A stretch of DNA of 64,000 nucleotides, taken from positions 62,001 to 126,000 of the forward strand of contig JAOPKB010000009.1 in assembly GCA_025517485.1 (NCBI GenBank). Reading direction: 5' to 3'. The notes under the pieces are model-generated. The model was not told the DNA's origin, made no database searches, and saw only the letters and a program-made list of their open reading frames with translations. Origin of the DNA: Natronoglomus mannanivorans (GTDB lineage: Archaea > Halobacteriota > Halobacteria > Halobacteriales > Natrialbaceae). How positions within the stretch are numbered: position 1 is the stretch's first letter; each line of letters opens with the position of its first letter. The position numbers and the translations under genes are program-made. Shown piece after piece: positions 25,010 through 33,167 of this stretch.

Positions 25010-25741
25010 CCGCGAAAACCGGACGAATCGACCGTTCGGTCGCCGACCGACCGTCGACAGCGAGCGGGTTTCGAAGCCCGTCCGAATTGCGGCCCGGTTA
25101 CCCGGACCTGGTAGCGCCAGCCGACGAAACTCTTCGGTTGTTGGACGTCGTTGGTCCACAGGCGCTGGTCGCTCTCCTCGTGTTCGTACCCGATTCTCGT
25201 ATACTCTCTCCCGACCGTCCAGTCGTAGTTGGTTCGCTCGAACGAACAGTTCTAATCGCCGGGATCACACTCACCACTGACGGTGAGCAGTTGGTGGAGT
25301 GATCCGTAATAAGTCACGGAAGATTCTACCGATGAACAAAACCACATGACTGAACCGGTGGTCAAGGGAAAATCACCCTGCGTGGACATCGCAACCCTCT
25401 GCCTCTCAAACGAGACCGGATTTCTGATGAAAAATCGACAGACGGAACCGCCGGTCAGGGCATTTTCGGTGGGGTGAGTCTGGACAACCGAAGTCAACCC
25501 CAAAAATCGCATGACGGCAGTGGTGGTCAGGGTATTTTCGTCGGGATGCAAGCAGCGTCTGAGAGCGGTCAGGGTAAAAATCCCGAGAGGGCGGCGGTGG
25601 TCAGGGTAAATCGACGGCAAAAACCAACTAGTAATAGAGGGGGTTACCCCGTTGGATCCCTGTGGATGGCTCGAGGCTGGTGTGGGTGTGATTTCTCTGG
25701 CTCCGGAATGGGAGCGGAGCCAGGTTATGAGGTCAGTGACT
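25010..25741. other. Intergenic junction into the accessory island, holding iteron-like repeats (25351-25615)
   Basis: No gene supported. Five imperfect copies of a GGTGGTCAGGG core lie in one orientation: 25355-25368 (CCGGTGGTCAAGGG), 25451-25460, 25522-25532, 25565-25575 and 25596-25606, several followed by a TATTTTCG- or AAAATC-like tract. The AT-tract and G-run pattern, and position directly before a replication primase-like gene, fit iterons of a plasmid or provirus origin. Confidence 0.5.
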
Positions 25742-26622
25742 ATGAGTGAACAGAGAGAATTTGACACGGAAGTACTGCCGACTGCGCTCGTCGAGCGAGC
25801 GCAGTGGCTCTGTTGGCGAGCGGAAGATCGCGATGGAAAACAGACCAAGATTCCGGTGAATCCAGTGACCGGTGACTTCGCGTCGACGACGGACGATCGA
25901 ACTTGGAGTGACCTCGAGCAGGCACTCGAGTGTGCGGTGACTGACGCCTGTCGAAGGGTTCTGGAACGCTCGACCTCGAGGACGAAGAGCTGCTCGAGCG
26001 AGCACGGAACGCGTCGAACGGCGAGAAGTTCGATCGGTTGTGGCGTGGGTCGACGACTGGTTACGAGAGCCAGTCGGAAGCGGATATGGCGCTGTGCTGC
26101 CTGCTGGCGTTCTGGACTGGTGGAGACGCCACTCGAGAGGATCGCCTTTTTCGGCAGTCAGGCCTGATTCGAGAGAAGTGGGACGACGTCCACTACAGCG
26201 ATGGCTCGACCGACGGCGAGAAGACGGTCGAACGGGCGATCGCGAATACGGACGATGTGTACGACCTCTCGAGTAGTGAAGAGACTACCAAACGAGAGCC
26301 TCGAGATGGACCAACGTCGTCCGGACAGACCGTTGGCGGCACTGACAGTGACCAGGCAGCCTATCTGGCCGAGAAGAACCAGCTATTGAGTGAGCGAGTG
26401 GCCGATCTCGAGGCCACGATCGAGCAGAAGAACGAGCGTCTCGAGGAACTTGAGACTGATAACGGGGCGCTTCGGGAGCAACTTGATGCCTGTGAAGACC
26501 AACTCGAGGAGTTCGAGCGACTTGATCAGCAGTCGGAGCTCGAGACAGGCGCTGAGACTGATGGTGAGGACGCTTCGATCTGGAACCGTGCGAGGCGGTT
26601 CGTCCGGGAGGGGAATGAGTAG
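25742..26622 (+). pseudogene. Primase/NTP-binding replication protein, internally deleted and frameshifted
   Basis: The first part (25742-25950) encodes MSEQREFDTEVLPTALVERA followed by QWLCWRAEDRDGKQTKIPVN and VTGDFASTTDDRTWSDLEQA, the N-terminus of haloarchaeal plasmid/provirus primase-polymerase-like proteins. A different frame then gives LDLEDEELLERARNASNGEK, FDRLWRGSTTGYESQSEADM and REKWDDVHYSDGSTDGEKTV, which is the C-terminal part of the same family, ending in an acidic coiled coil (LLSERVADLEATIEQKNERL). The central catalytic part is missing and the halves are in different frames. The C-terminal half from ATG 26038 could still be translated (194 aa). Confidence 0.75.
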
Positions 26623-26668
26623 TTCGTGACTCTGTGCGGTTTTTCACCTCCTGAAGGGGATGAGGAGT
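26538..26668 (+). repeat. 131-bp direct repeat, copy A (tail of the primase gene)
   Basis: Starts GCTCGAGACAGGCGCTGAG and ends CCTGAAGGGGATGAGGAGT. It closely matches 27402-27532 at the same length, with scattered substitutions (for example GAATGAGTAG here, GAATGAGTCG there). The TA module at 26771-27320 lies exactly between the copies. Confidence 0.85.
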
Positions 26669-26770
26669 CAAACCCAATTATGAACAGAACTGATCAGACC
26701 TCGATTATGCACAGGCTCAGAAAATTATCGACGGTACTGTTTTGTGTGTGTACTACGGACGTACAAGCGT

Positions 26771-27046
26771 ATGTCTGAAGCCGGTTCCAACAACAGCGAC
26801 CCCGAGATCGAACGGATCAACCTTCGAATTTCACGGTCGTTCCGCGAAGTTGTAGACGAGACGTGGCGCGAGCGTGGCTTCAATAGTCGAAGTGAGTTCA
26901 TCCGCTACGCACTTCGTGAATCAGTGAACCATCCCGAGGGTGCTGGATTCTGGAAAGATCTTGCGATCAGTGAAGCACAGTTTGACGAGGGAGAGGGCCG
27001 CTCGAGTGACGAGATCAAAGCGGAATATGGGACCAACGACGAATAA
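26771..27046 (+). CDS. Ribbon-helix-helix antitoxin
   Basis: 91 residues from ATG 26771 (MSEAGSNNSDPEIERINLRI). The RHH motif IERINLRISRSFREVVDETWRERGFNSRSEFIRYALRE fills residues 12-50: a beta strand with alternating residues, then two helices with the G-F-x-S-R-S-E-F turn. The C-terminal tail is acidic and should wrap the toxin. It overlaps the following toxin gene by 20 bp, the usual antitoxin-first layout of RelBE-type modules. It likely represses its own promoter. Confidence 0.85.
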   Translation: MSEAGSNNSDPEIERINLRISRSFREVVDETWRERGFNSRSEFIRYALRESVNHPEGAGFWKDLAISEAQFDEGEGRSSDEIKAEYGTNDE

Positions 27047-27320
27047 CGACGACTGGGAGTGGGTGTTCTCACCTCGAGCTGAAGATCAATTTGCGCAGCT
27101 AGACTCGGACTCTCAGGAGCGTATCATCTCTAAGTTAGACGACGTCGTCTCGTCAGAGTGGCGTGAGCCTGCTGATTTTCTCGAACCGCTAACGAATTCT
27201 CCCTTCCAGAAGCTGCGGATCGGAACCTATCGACTCGGCTGTCGATTGAGACACGAAGACCTCATCTTACGTGTCGAGAGTGTTCGGAAGCGAGACGGAG
27301 CATACACAGCGGACGACTGA
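27027..27320 (+). CDS. RelE/ParE-family toxin
   Basis: 97 residues from ATG 27027. The compact fold text EWVFSPRAEDQFAQLDSDSQERIISKLDDVV, then FQKLRIGTYRLGCRLRHEDL and ILRVESVRKRDGAY, matches RelE/ParE toxins (conserved K-L-R-x-G-x-Y-R and the final V-x-K-R-x-x-x-Y-x). RelE toxins cut mRNA on the ribosome, ParE poisons gyrase; which applies cannot be told. It overlaps its antitoxin by 20 bp. Confidence 0.85.
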   Translation: MGPTTNNDDWEWVFSPRAEDQFAQLDSDSQERIISKLDDVVSSEWREPADFLEPLTNSPFQKLRIGTYRLGCRLRHEDLILRVESVRKRDGAYTADD

Positions 27321-27401
27321 GTCCGTCGCTCTTCTTGAGAGGGTATCGAGAACAATAGCGTCGCTAGTATGGCCACGCTTGAGACTCAATCCGTAACTGG
27401 T

Positions 27402-27532
27402 GCTCGAGACAGGCGCTGAGACTGCTGATGAGGGCAACTCGATCTGGACCCGTGCGAGGCGGTTCGTCCGGGAGGGGAATGAGTCGTTCGTGACTTTGTG
27501 TGGTTTTTCACCTCCTGAAGGACGTGAGGAGT
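27402..27532 (+). repeat. 131-bp direct repeat, copy B
   Basis: The second copy of 26538-26668, starting GCTCGAGACAGGCGCTGAG and ending GAAGGACGTGAGGAGT. In copy A the segment is the end of the primase-like gene; copy B sits directly before a small zinc-protein gene at 27537. The likely original order is primase tail, then 27537 gene, with the TA module inserted by a tail duplication. Confidence 0.85.
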
Positions 27533-27536
27533 AGCC

Positions 27537-27695
27537 ATGACCGCGACTACCAACACTGATAGTGGCGGAATCGAGTGGTATTACGAACCCATCGACGGTT
27601 GCACTCACGATCCAGTTCCAGCGACCATCGGTGCCGGGAGGGCGCCCATCGACTGTCCGATCTGTGGTGGATCGGGTGAGCTCATCCCTCGCTGA
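27537..27695 (+). CDS. Small zinc-finger protein (52 aa)
   Basis: ATG 27537 to TGA 27695 encodes MTATTNTDSGGIEWYYEPID, GCTHDPVPATIGAGRAPIDC and PICGGSGELIPR. The TH and CPICGGSG pieces form a probable zinc knuckle. The gene starts 4 bp after the 131-bp repeat, and such small proteins commonly follow primase-like genes on haloarchaeal plasmids and proviruses. Function unknown. Confidence 0.6.
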   Translation: MTATTNTDSGGIEWYYEPIDGCTHDPVPATIGAGRAPIDCPICGGSGELIPR

Positions 27696-27710
27696 ACGTG
27701 AGGTTTCATC

Positions 27711-27780
27711 TGCGAACTGACCGCTGGACATTCTACCAGTTACAATAGATGTTCTCGGTGGCGTGCAAGATAGAAGGCAC
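27711..27780. repeat. Short dispersed non-coding repeat, copy 1
   Basis: TGCGAACTGACCGCTGGACA and the following 50 bp resemble 36853-36922 (TGCGAACTGATCACTGGAAG...), sharing TGCGAACTGA, CTACCAGTT and the spacing of GTGTAAGA/GTGCAAGA. This looks like the worn end of a mobile element; the family was not identified. Confidence 0.4.
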
Positions 27781-27889
27781 GTATACACCACCATATCTAC
27801 ATCGAATCAAAATAGAACAACTCAAATTGAAACTATTCTACCTGCATCTTCCATCAGGTTTAAATGGAATAGATATTTACTCTTCATAA

Positions 27890-29050
27890 ATGAACTATTG
27901 CTCGGAGTGCGGTACTGAACTGGTTGATGATCCTAACTTCTGTCCAGAGTGTGGGGAGCCAATTGCGAAAAGACAAGCACAGTCCCAGGGGAAACGAAAT
28001 CAAACGGGTTCCCAGGTGATCCGAAGGCAGACGGATTCTCAAGACAAAGGAAGACAGACCGATTCGCGGGAGCAAGTGGCAGAGCGCCCTCAAGACCCGG
28101 GAGAACAGGAGACAACAGAATCGGTTGACCGAATTGCGATCGATACCGGACCGGGGGCCCAGCGATTTTACAATCTCAATAACCTCTCTTATTTCCAGAA
28201 CTTAACGTTTGAATACACACTACTTGCGAAGGGACTGTTCGGAGTGGCCGGGTTGGTGATCCTCTGGATTGGCCTCGAGATTGATTCGACACCCTTTCTG
28301 ACCGCCGGGGGGATCGCTATCTGGGCAATCTGGAACCGGTTCAGTCCCGAAGACGGTGTTGCTATCGGGACTGTCGCTGACAGGGACATGATCGAAACTG
28401 ACGACCCTGACACAGTTGAACACGAGTTCGTTGAAAAGACGTCGGGGAAGATTTCGGTCCGAGGTGCCATCCAGTCGTCGTTCTACCAACTCAATTATGT
28501 CTATCATTTTCTCGATCAGAACGTAATTAGCGTCGAACGGTTCGACTCCATCGACAAGCGCCGCAGTCTACTTCTGATCACGTCCGGCGTCGCAATAGTG
28601 TTGCTGTCGGTTTTACTAGTCGATCCGAATCCATCGGATAGCACCATTACAATTGCCGTCGCTATCGGTATCTTCGGTAATCTAGTGATAGGCGCTGGAG
28701 GCACTTATGCCAGCACTGGCGTTCAAGAGATTAAGGGCGCTCTCACGTCTCAACAGAGAATTGTGTTCGTGTATGGCCTCTCATCTACTACATTCTTCTT
28801 GTTGCTTCCAATCTTCACTCTATACAACACCTACGATGCGTTGGGAAGCAGGTATACTTTAACCATGGATCTTTACGAATCGGTACAATTCAGCGCCACA
28901 TATAGCATCGTCGCTGCCATAATTTTGTGTGGGCTTATACTACTCACTCCGGGGTCAGGCGCCCTTATTTCCCTCCCAAGCGACGAACAGGTACATTTCA
29001 CCATGAGCGACGAAGACGTCGAGGAGGTCATTGGAAGGTTCCTTGAATGA
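27890..29050 (+). CDS. Zinc-ribbon membrane protein
   Basis: 386 residues. The N-terminus MNYCSECGTELVDDPNFCPE with CGEPIAKR is a four-cysteine zinc ribbon, followed by a glutamine-rich linker (about 28-80) and about six transmembrane helices (for example LLAKGLFGVAGLVILWIGLE, FLTAGGIAIWAIW, LLLITSGVAIVLLSVLLV). The C-terminal TMSDEDVEEVIGRFLE is cytoplasmic. Soluble zinc ribbon plus membrane domain is a widespread haloarchaeal layout of unknown function. Lower GC than its neighbours. TATA-like GATATTTA lies at about 27871-27878. Confidence 0.75.
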   Translation: MNYCSECGTELVDDPNFCPECGEPIAKRQAQSQGKRNQTGSQVIRRQTDSQDKGRQTDSREQVAERPQDPGEQETTESVDRIAIDTGPGAQRFYNLNNLSYFQNLTFEYTLLAKGLFGVAGLVILWIGLEIDSTPFLTAGGIAIWAIWNRFSPEDGVAIGTVADRDMIETDDPDTVEHEFVEKTSGKISVRGAIQSSFYQLNYVYHFLDQNVISVERFDSIDKRRSLLLITSGVAIVLLSVLLVDPNPSDSTITIAVAIGIFGNLVIGAGGTYASTGVQEIKGALTSQQRIVFVYGLSSTTFFLLLPIFTLYNTYDALGSRYTLTMDLYESVQFSATYSIVAAIILCGLILLTPGSGALISLPSDEQVHFTMSDEDVEEVIGRFLE

Positions 29051-29294
29051 TGCGCACCAGGTCGGGGATACAAATAACTTCGCTCACGCTCTTCCGTAGA
29101 AGATTGTTGATGCAATTCGCCCCAGGAGAGGCGGAACAGAAACTGATCGCCTGACCGCCTAACACTGGTTCTAGTCTTGCTCGGCTCAGAATAGAATCGC
29201 AAGACAACTCTACATCAACAATGTGCTACACAAGAGCGTTTCCATAAATACGCGCGAAAATGGTTCTTTAGGGGCGTGAGTGAGGGTGCCACAC

Positions 29295-29408
29295 ATGGGC
29301 CGAAGACGATTCATTCAAACGGGACTTGTTGCCGTGGGATCCGCGGTGATCGCGGGGTGTGTGAGTGCAAATGTAGATGGTGACGAGTTGGCGCCAGTAT
29401 ACAATTAG
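29295..29408 (+). CDS. Short Tat lipoprotein-like fragment (37 aa)
   Basis: MGRRRFIQTGLVAVGSAVIA then GCVSANVDGDELAPVYN and a stop. This is an almost complete Tat signal plus lipobox (AGC) with nothing behind it, so it is either a very small lipoprotein or the front of a larger lipoprotein gene cut short by a stop or deletion. No downstream frame continues it. Confidence 0.4.
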   Translation: MGRRRFIQTGLVAVGSAVIAGCVSANVDGDELAPVYN

Positions 29409-29437
29409 GCTCTACGGCCTAGACCCAGTCCCCGCCG

Positions 29438-30250
29438 TCAAACTGTCGTTGAAAGACGCTTAACGCGATCATCGGATACTGCGACAGCGCCTTTTTCCTC
29501 GAGACGATTCACGATATCCTGTAGTTCAGCCATGGAGTACTCGAGTTCTTGCTGCAGGGTGGGCATCGATTTCGGCTCGTCAAGGGCGTGAAGCGCTTCG
29601 AGTTCCTCGTAGACGCGCTCTGTAATCTCAGCGACGGGGCTATGCAAGGGTGTCCTCACGTTGTGCTGTTCGGTGAGATCAGCTAACGCCTCGTTCACGT
29701 AGGTCACGAACAGTTCTTGGTCTAAGAGTTCGACCTGCGCGGCGAGTTCTGCTTCGACGATGTCGAAATCGAGGCCAGTCTGCATTAGCGAAAACATGTC
29801 CTCGATATCGTCCACCCGTCCGGCAACTGTTTTGAACAGGAAGATATCTTCTGGGCTCACGAGCTCAACCACAAGGTTACCCGAGTCGAGATACCGCTCA
29901 CTCCGCTTGCGAATCCCCTCAGAGAGAACCAGTTTATCGATCACCTGCTGGTTGAAGACGTCGATACGACACCCGTCATCGTTTTCAAGGATTCGCTGAG
30001 CACCGAGCTCTTCGTATTCGTCGTCCGGTTCTCGAACGATATCGTATCTCAGTTCGAGTAGTACTGTCTGGAGTTGTCCCAGATCCGCACCGGACGCGAC
30101 GATGAGATCGATATCTTTGGTCGTGTCCTTGAGCCCACGGAACGCCATCGAACCACCGCCAATCAGAAAGACGGTAAGCGGTTCGTGTAGCTGTTGGCCG
30201 ATACGCTCGAGTTCCGACCGAATGTACGCGCTGTCGAACCGCGCCCTCAT
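29438..30250 (-). CDS. Nucleotidyltransferase, AbiEii-like (DUF6036 type)
   Basis: 270 residues from ATG 30250 (MRARFDSAYIRSELERIGQQ). The nucleotidyltransferase core FLIGGGSMAFRGLKDTTKDIDLIV has GGGS and the K-D-I-D-L metal-binding aspartates. The rest is helical, with ELVSPEDIFLFKTVAGRVDDIEDM as in MNT/AbiEii proteins. In AbiE the transferase is the toxin that adds nucleotides to tRNA. It overlaps the upstream HTH gene in an ATGA junction, so the two are made together. The function is inferred from this pairing. Confidence 0.75.
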   Translation of the reverse strand: MRARFDSAYIRSELERIGQQLHEPLTVFLIGGGSMAFRGLKDTTKDIDLIVASGADLGQLQTVLLELRYDIVREPDDEYEELGAQRILENDDGCRIDVFNQQVIDKLVLSEGIRKRSERYLDSGNLVVELVSPEDIFLFKTVAGRVDDIEDMFSLMQTGLDFDIVEAELAAQVELLDQELFVTYVNEALADLTEQHNVRTPLHSPVAEITERVYEELEALHALDEPKSMPTLQQELEYSMAELQDIVNRLEEKGAVAVSDDRVKRLSTTV

Positions 30251-31212
30251 GCTGTCACCCCGTAGTCCGCAGCCAGTTCCTGAAAATCCTCCCACTCGGG
30301 AAGTCGAGACGTCCGCTGCTCACCGCTCGTGTCGAGATACGCGAGAAGGTCCTCGACGAGGTCGTCGACGCCGTACGTAACGGCCTGGTCACGCAGCTCG
30401 TCACGGTCGATATCGACCTGACTGACCAAGAGCAGGCAGTACGACTGGGCTCGCGCTCCCGAATCGATCACGAGCATGTGACAGCACAGCGTCTCTGGCG
30501 AGAGGTCACTCGTCGTCTCCGAATAGAGGTAGTATCGACGGTCGCGTGCCAGGAGGGGCAGGTCGTACGTCTGGAACTGCTCTGGTCCAGTCGGGATGAA
30601 ATCATCGTCAGTAATTTCGTCGGCAGTTTGCACGAGAAACTCGTCGAGCGACTCCCAGAATATGGTGTAGGTATCAGTATGTTGTTCGACGGTCTGGCGA
30701 TGGTTGTGGTGAGCAAGTTCTCGAGCAAGCGTACTCAGTTGTTCGAATCCCTCGTTCAGTGCATATGCATCGTCTTCAGCCTGGTAGATAATCCCTCGAT
30801 GCTGAAGTGGATCGAGGGCGCGATGGACGGTACTCCGATGAACGTCGGCGCGGCGTGCAAGGTCCGTTGCAGCACGCGGCGTCTCGAGATAGTAGAGGAC
30901 GCGAAGCGTCGCGCCCGACAACAGTTCGGGCCACTCGATGTGAGAGTACTCCTGAGTGATGTCTGTGAGGATTTCGAGTGCTCTTGCATCCGACGGCCGA
31001 ACCTGCTTTGTTTTGCCTTGCCGACGCGTCTCGACGAGCCCGGTTGCCTCGAGCCGATCGACGAGTTCGGATGTGTAGCTGAGACTGCGCTCGAGTTGAG
31101 TTGCAAAGTCGGAGACTGTCCGCTCACCGTGGAGGACGGTAAGCGCACGGAACTCACCTTTCGTGAGCATCTGTTGCGTAGTTACGAACCGATATTTAAA
31201 TAACTTCGCCAT
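30247..31212 (-). CDS. Winged-helix protein, AbiEi-like partner of the nucleotidyltransferase
   Basis: 321 residues from ATG 31212 (MAKLFKYRFVTTQQMLTKGE); ATG 31170 is an alternative. Two winged-helix units: FRALTVLHGERTVSDFATQL...SYTSELVDRLEATGLVETRR and VLYYLETPRAATDLARRADVHRSTVHRALDPLQHRG. The C-terminal half (YLYSETTSDLSPETLCCHML) has no obvious enzyme motif. In AbiE systems the HTH protein is antitoxin and autorepressor, placed before the nucleotidyltransferase. Here the ATGA overlap and gene order agree. The pair recurs widely in haloarchaea, but as a TA system this is inference. Confidence 0.75.
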   Translation of the reverse strand: MAKLFKYRFVTTQQMLTKGEFRALTVLHGERTVSDFATQLERSLSYTSELVDRLEATGLVETRRQGKTKQVRPSDARALEILTDITQEYSHIEWPELLSGATLRVLYYLETPRAATDLARRADVHRSTVHRALDPLQHRGIIYQAEDDAYALNEGFEQLSTLARELAHHNHRQTVEQHTDTYTIFWESLDEFLVQTADEITDDDFIPTGPEQFQTYDLPLLARDRRYYLYSETTSDLSPETLCCHMLVIDSGARAQSYCLLLVSQVDIDRDELRDQAVTYGVDDLVEDLLAYLDTSGEQRTSRLPEWEDFQELAADYGVTA

Positions 31213-31783
31213 CTCGCAACGAGATACCGCTGTTTCAGCTGAGACTGGTGGGTGAGTAACACGACGAAAGCCCTTGGCCGCTCGGCATCCCACGATCCAC
31301 GTTGCGCGCCTCGTTTCTGCGGTGCTTGCGGGGCTAGGGGACGACCAGGACGGCCTCACCCTTTCTGAGTCTCCCAGGACGTCAGCTGGGTCACCGAGCG
31401 TCGAATCCGGTCGATCAGGTGTTTGTGTACGGCCCGCCCCGCTCGTCGCTGCCGCCCTCTGCGTCACTCGCGACCGACCATTCCGGGCGGGCTTCCGCGC
31501 CGTGGGTGCGGGTCCTGCCGGGCGTCTGGTTTCAGCTCTGGGCGGGTCACCGAGTCACTCGCTACGTGAGCGCCTCGAGCCTCACCTCGCTTCGCTCGGT
31601 GAGACGGCGCGCGGTGCTGGATGTGACACCTCCTGAGAGCGCTCTCGCTCGCGCCCACAGGGGACGCGAGCGAAGGCGCGAGCAAGAGCGCACAGATGGA
31701 TACGTTGGTCGAGATGGACAGCCACGGCTGGAGAGTCGTGATGTCGGAAGAAGACGCCGAGTGAGCGCCTTTGGAGTTCTACA
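31213..31783. other. GC-rich intergenic region with hairpins
   Basis: No gene supported apart from a 22-codon frame (31696-31764, MDTLVEMDSHGWRVVMSEED) of unknown standing. The block is unusually GC-rich and structured: CGCTCGCG at 31646-31653 pairs with CGCGAGCG at 31665-31672, and CTCAC...GTGAG at about 31582-31604. Similar GC-rich blocks occur upstream of plasmid-borne ssDNA-binding protein genes; this may be an origin-associated or regulatory segment. Confidence 0.4.
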
Positions 31784-32668
31784 ATGTCTAGTACAAACTC
31801 AGTTAGTAAGGTGGTTTCGGTCGATGAACAGGCGTACGAGAACGAGGAGACTCGAGAGGGCAACGTCGTCGACGAGAGTCCGGAATTCCGAGCGACGGTC
31901 GAGATGGAGATTCAGGCGAAGGTAGATGCGAACCATCCAGATGCGCGGATCGACGAACAGTCGGATCAGATCTACGGAAAGACCCTCGAGCAAGAAGAGC
32001 GAATTCGGGCTCGCGAGGAAGAACTCGAGATGATCAGTGCGAGAGCGGCGTTCGGACGGCAGTCCGGTCGCGAAAGACGGTCGCAACGAATCGCAGAGGA
32101 AGCTGTTCAGGAACGCCACCGGGAGTTCCAGAAGCGAGCGGCGAGCGTGGATTCCACACTGAATCCGGATCGACAGGATCCGCGAGAACAGTTGTCGCCC
32201 GCGGAGCTCGGGCAGGTCAACGAGCAGGCGGGACGGCTGGCAGCCGAGACGGTCGGTGGCTACACCAGGGCGGTCATCGCGAGACGGATCGCGACGTGTG
32301 TCCTCGAGGGAGCCGAAATCTTCGAGGCGGTGATGGCGATGAAAGAGGAGTTGCACCACGAAGCAGGGACGATCGTACCGATCGGGAGCCTCGAGGAGAT
32401 CGATCGAGGCGAGATCAGTATCGAGGGCGAAATCGTGGAACTCTGGGAGCCGTCGTGCCGGAGCATGCAGCAGGTCGGGCTGATCGAGGATGAGACGGGA
32501 ATGACGAAGTTCACGGTCTGGAAGGCGAGTCGACAGCCGATGGTCCGCGAGGGTGAGCGGGTCCGATTCAGAGCGGTCGCGAAGAACTGGTATCAGGGTC
32601 GGTGTTCAATCGCGTTGACGGGCTGGTCGCAGGTCGTCTTCCCCGATCGCGGGCGGTGGTGGGCGTAG
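31784..32668 (+). CDS. OB-fold DNA-binding protein (RPA-like, plasmid type)
   Basis: 294 residues. A charged, helical N-terminal half (RIREREEELEMISARAAFGR type text, residues 60-130) precedes a C-terminal OB fold: IEGEIVELWEPSCRSMQQVG, LIEDETGMTKFTVWKASRQP and VRFRAVAKNWYQGRCSIALT. The V-x-L-W-x-P...D-x-T-G-x-x-x-F-x-x-W pattern is that of RPA-like single-strand DNA-binding OB folds found on haloarchaeal plasmids. It should bind ssDNA during replication or repair of the element. Start ATG 31784 fits the acidic N-terminus. Confidence 0.8.
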   Translation: MSSTNSVSKVVSVDEQAYENEETREGNVVDESPEFRATVEMEIQAKVDANHPDARIDEQSDQIYGKTLEQEERIRAREEELEMISARAAFGRQSGRERRSQRIAEEAVQERHREFQKRAASVDSTLNPDRQDPREQLSPAELGQVNEQAGRLAAETVGGYTRAVIARRIATCVLEGAEIFEAVMAMKEELHHEAGTIVPIGSLEEIDRGEISIEGEIVELWEPSCRSMQQVGLIEDETGMTKFTVWKASRQPMVREGERVRFRAVAKNWYQGRCSIALTGWSQVVFPDRGRWWA

Positions 32669-33167
32669 CCGGTTTCTAAATTCGGCTCTATTGAATCGCA
32701 TTGCTGCGTCGGGTTATGTTGTCTTAGTACCTTTCCAAGGACGTCCAATCGGTTCGCCAATGCCAGAGTCCTTGAGATTGTAGCCGTGATCGTTCCAGCG
32801 TATCGCATCGTGCGGCGTAATTTCTCGCCAAAAATCACCGTCGTCTACCGATTCATCAAAACTCTAGATCACAAGATCATCTATTTTCTTTGTAATAAAC
32901 ATTATAATATATAGTATTATGTAATATAAAAGTGAATATAATGTGGCGGAGCAATGATCTATCTGCAATGATATAGTCGATTGAGAAGATAGCGATATAT
33001 CCGAATACATAGGTACTCACCCACCATGACAAAGTCGGTGATTTGCTAGACTTGTTACTTTGTTGTCTGTCCTTCATAATTCTATCTTGGTGTCGAATAG
33101 CTTAACATTTTTGATCAATAACTCTAACCAAACCCGTTAAAAATAAACCAGTTATGAGACTGTTAGT
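32669..33167. other. AT-rich intergenic region
   Basis: No gene supported. Base composition changes abruptly from GC-rich to strongly AT-rich after about 32860 (runs such as TTATAATATATAGTATTATG), a sign of foreign DNA. TTCGGCTCTATTGAAT at 32681-32696 resembles an IS6-type inverted-repeat end (GGCTCTRTTGAA), suggesting a lost IS element. Confidence 0.4.

Noticed and set aside
25060..25130. tRNA-like text (GCGGGTTTCGAAGCCCGT)
   Set aside because: The arms do not give a cloverleaf, and no acceptor stem or anticodon loop could be placed.
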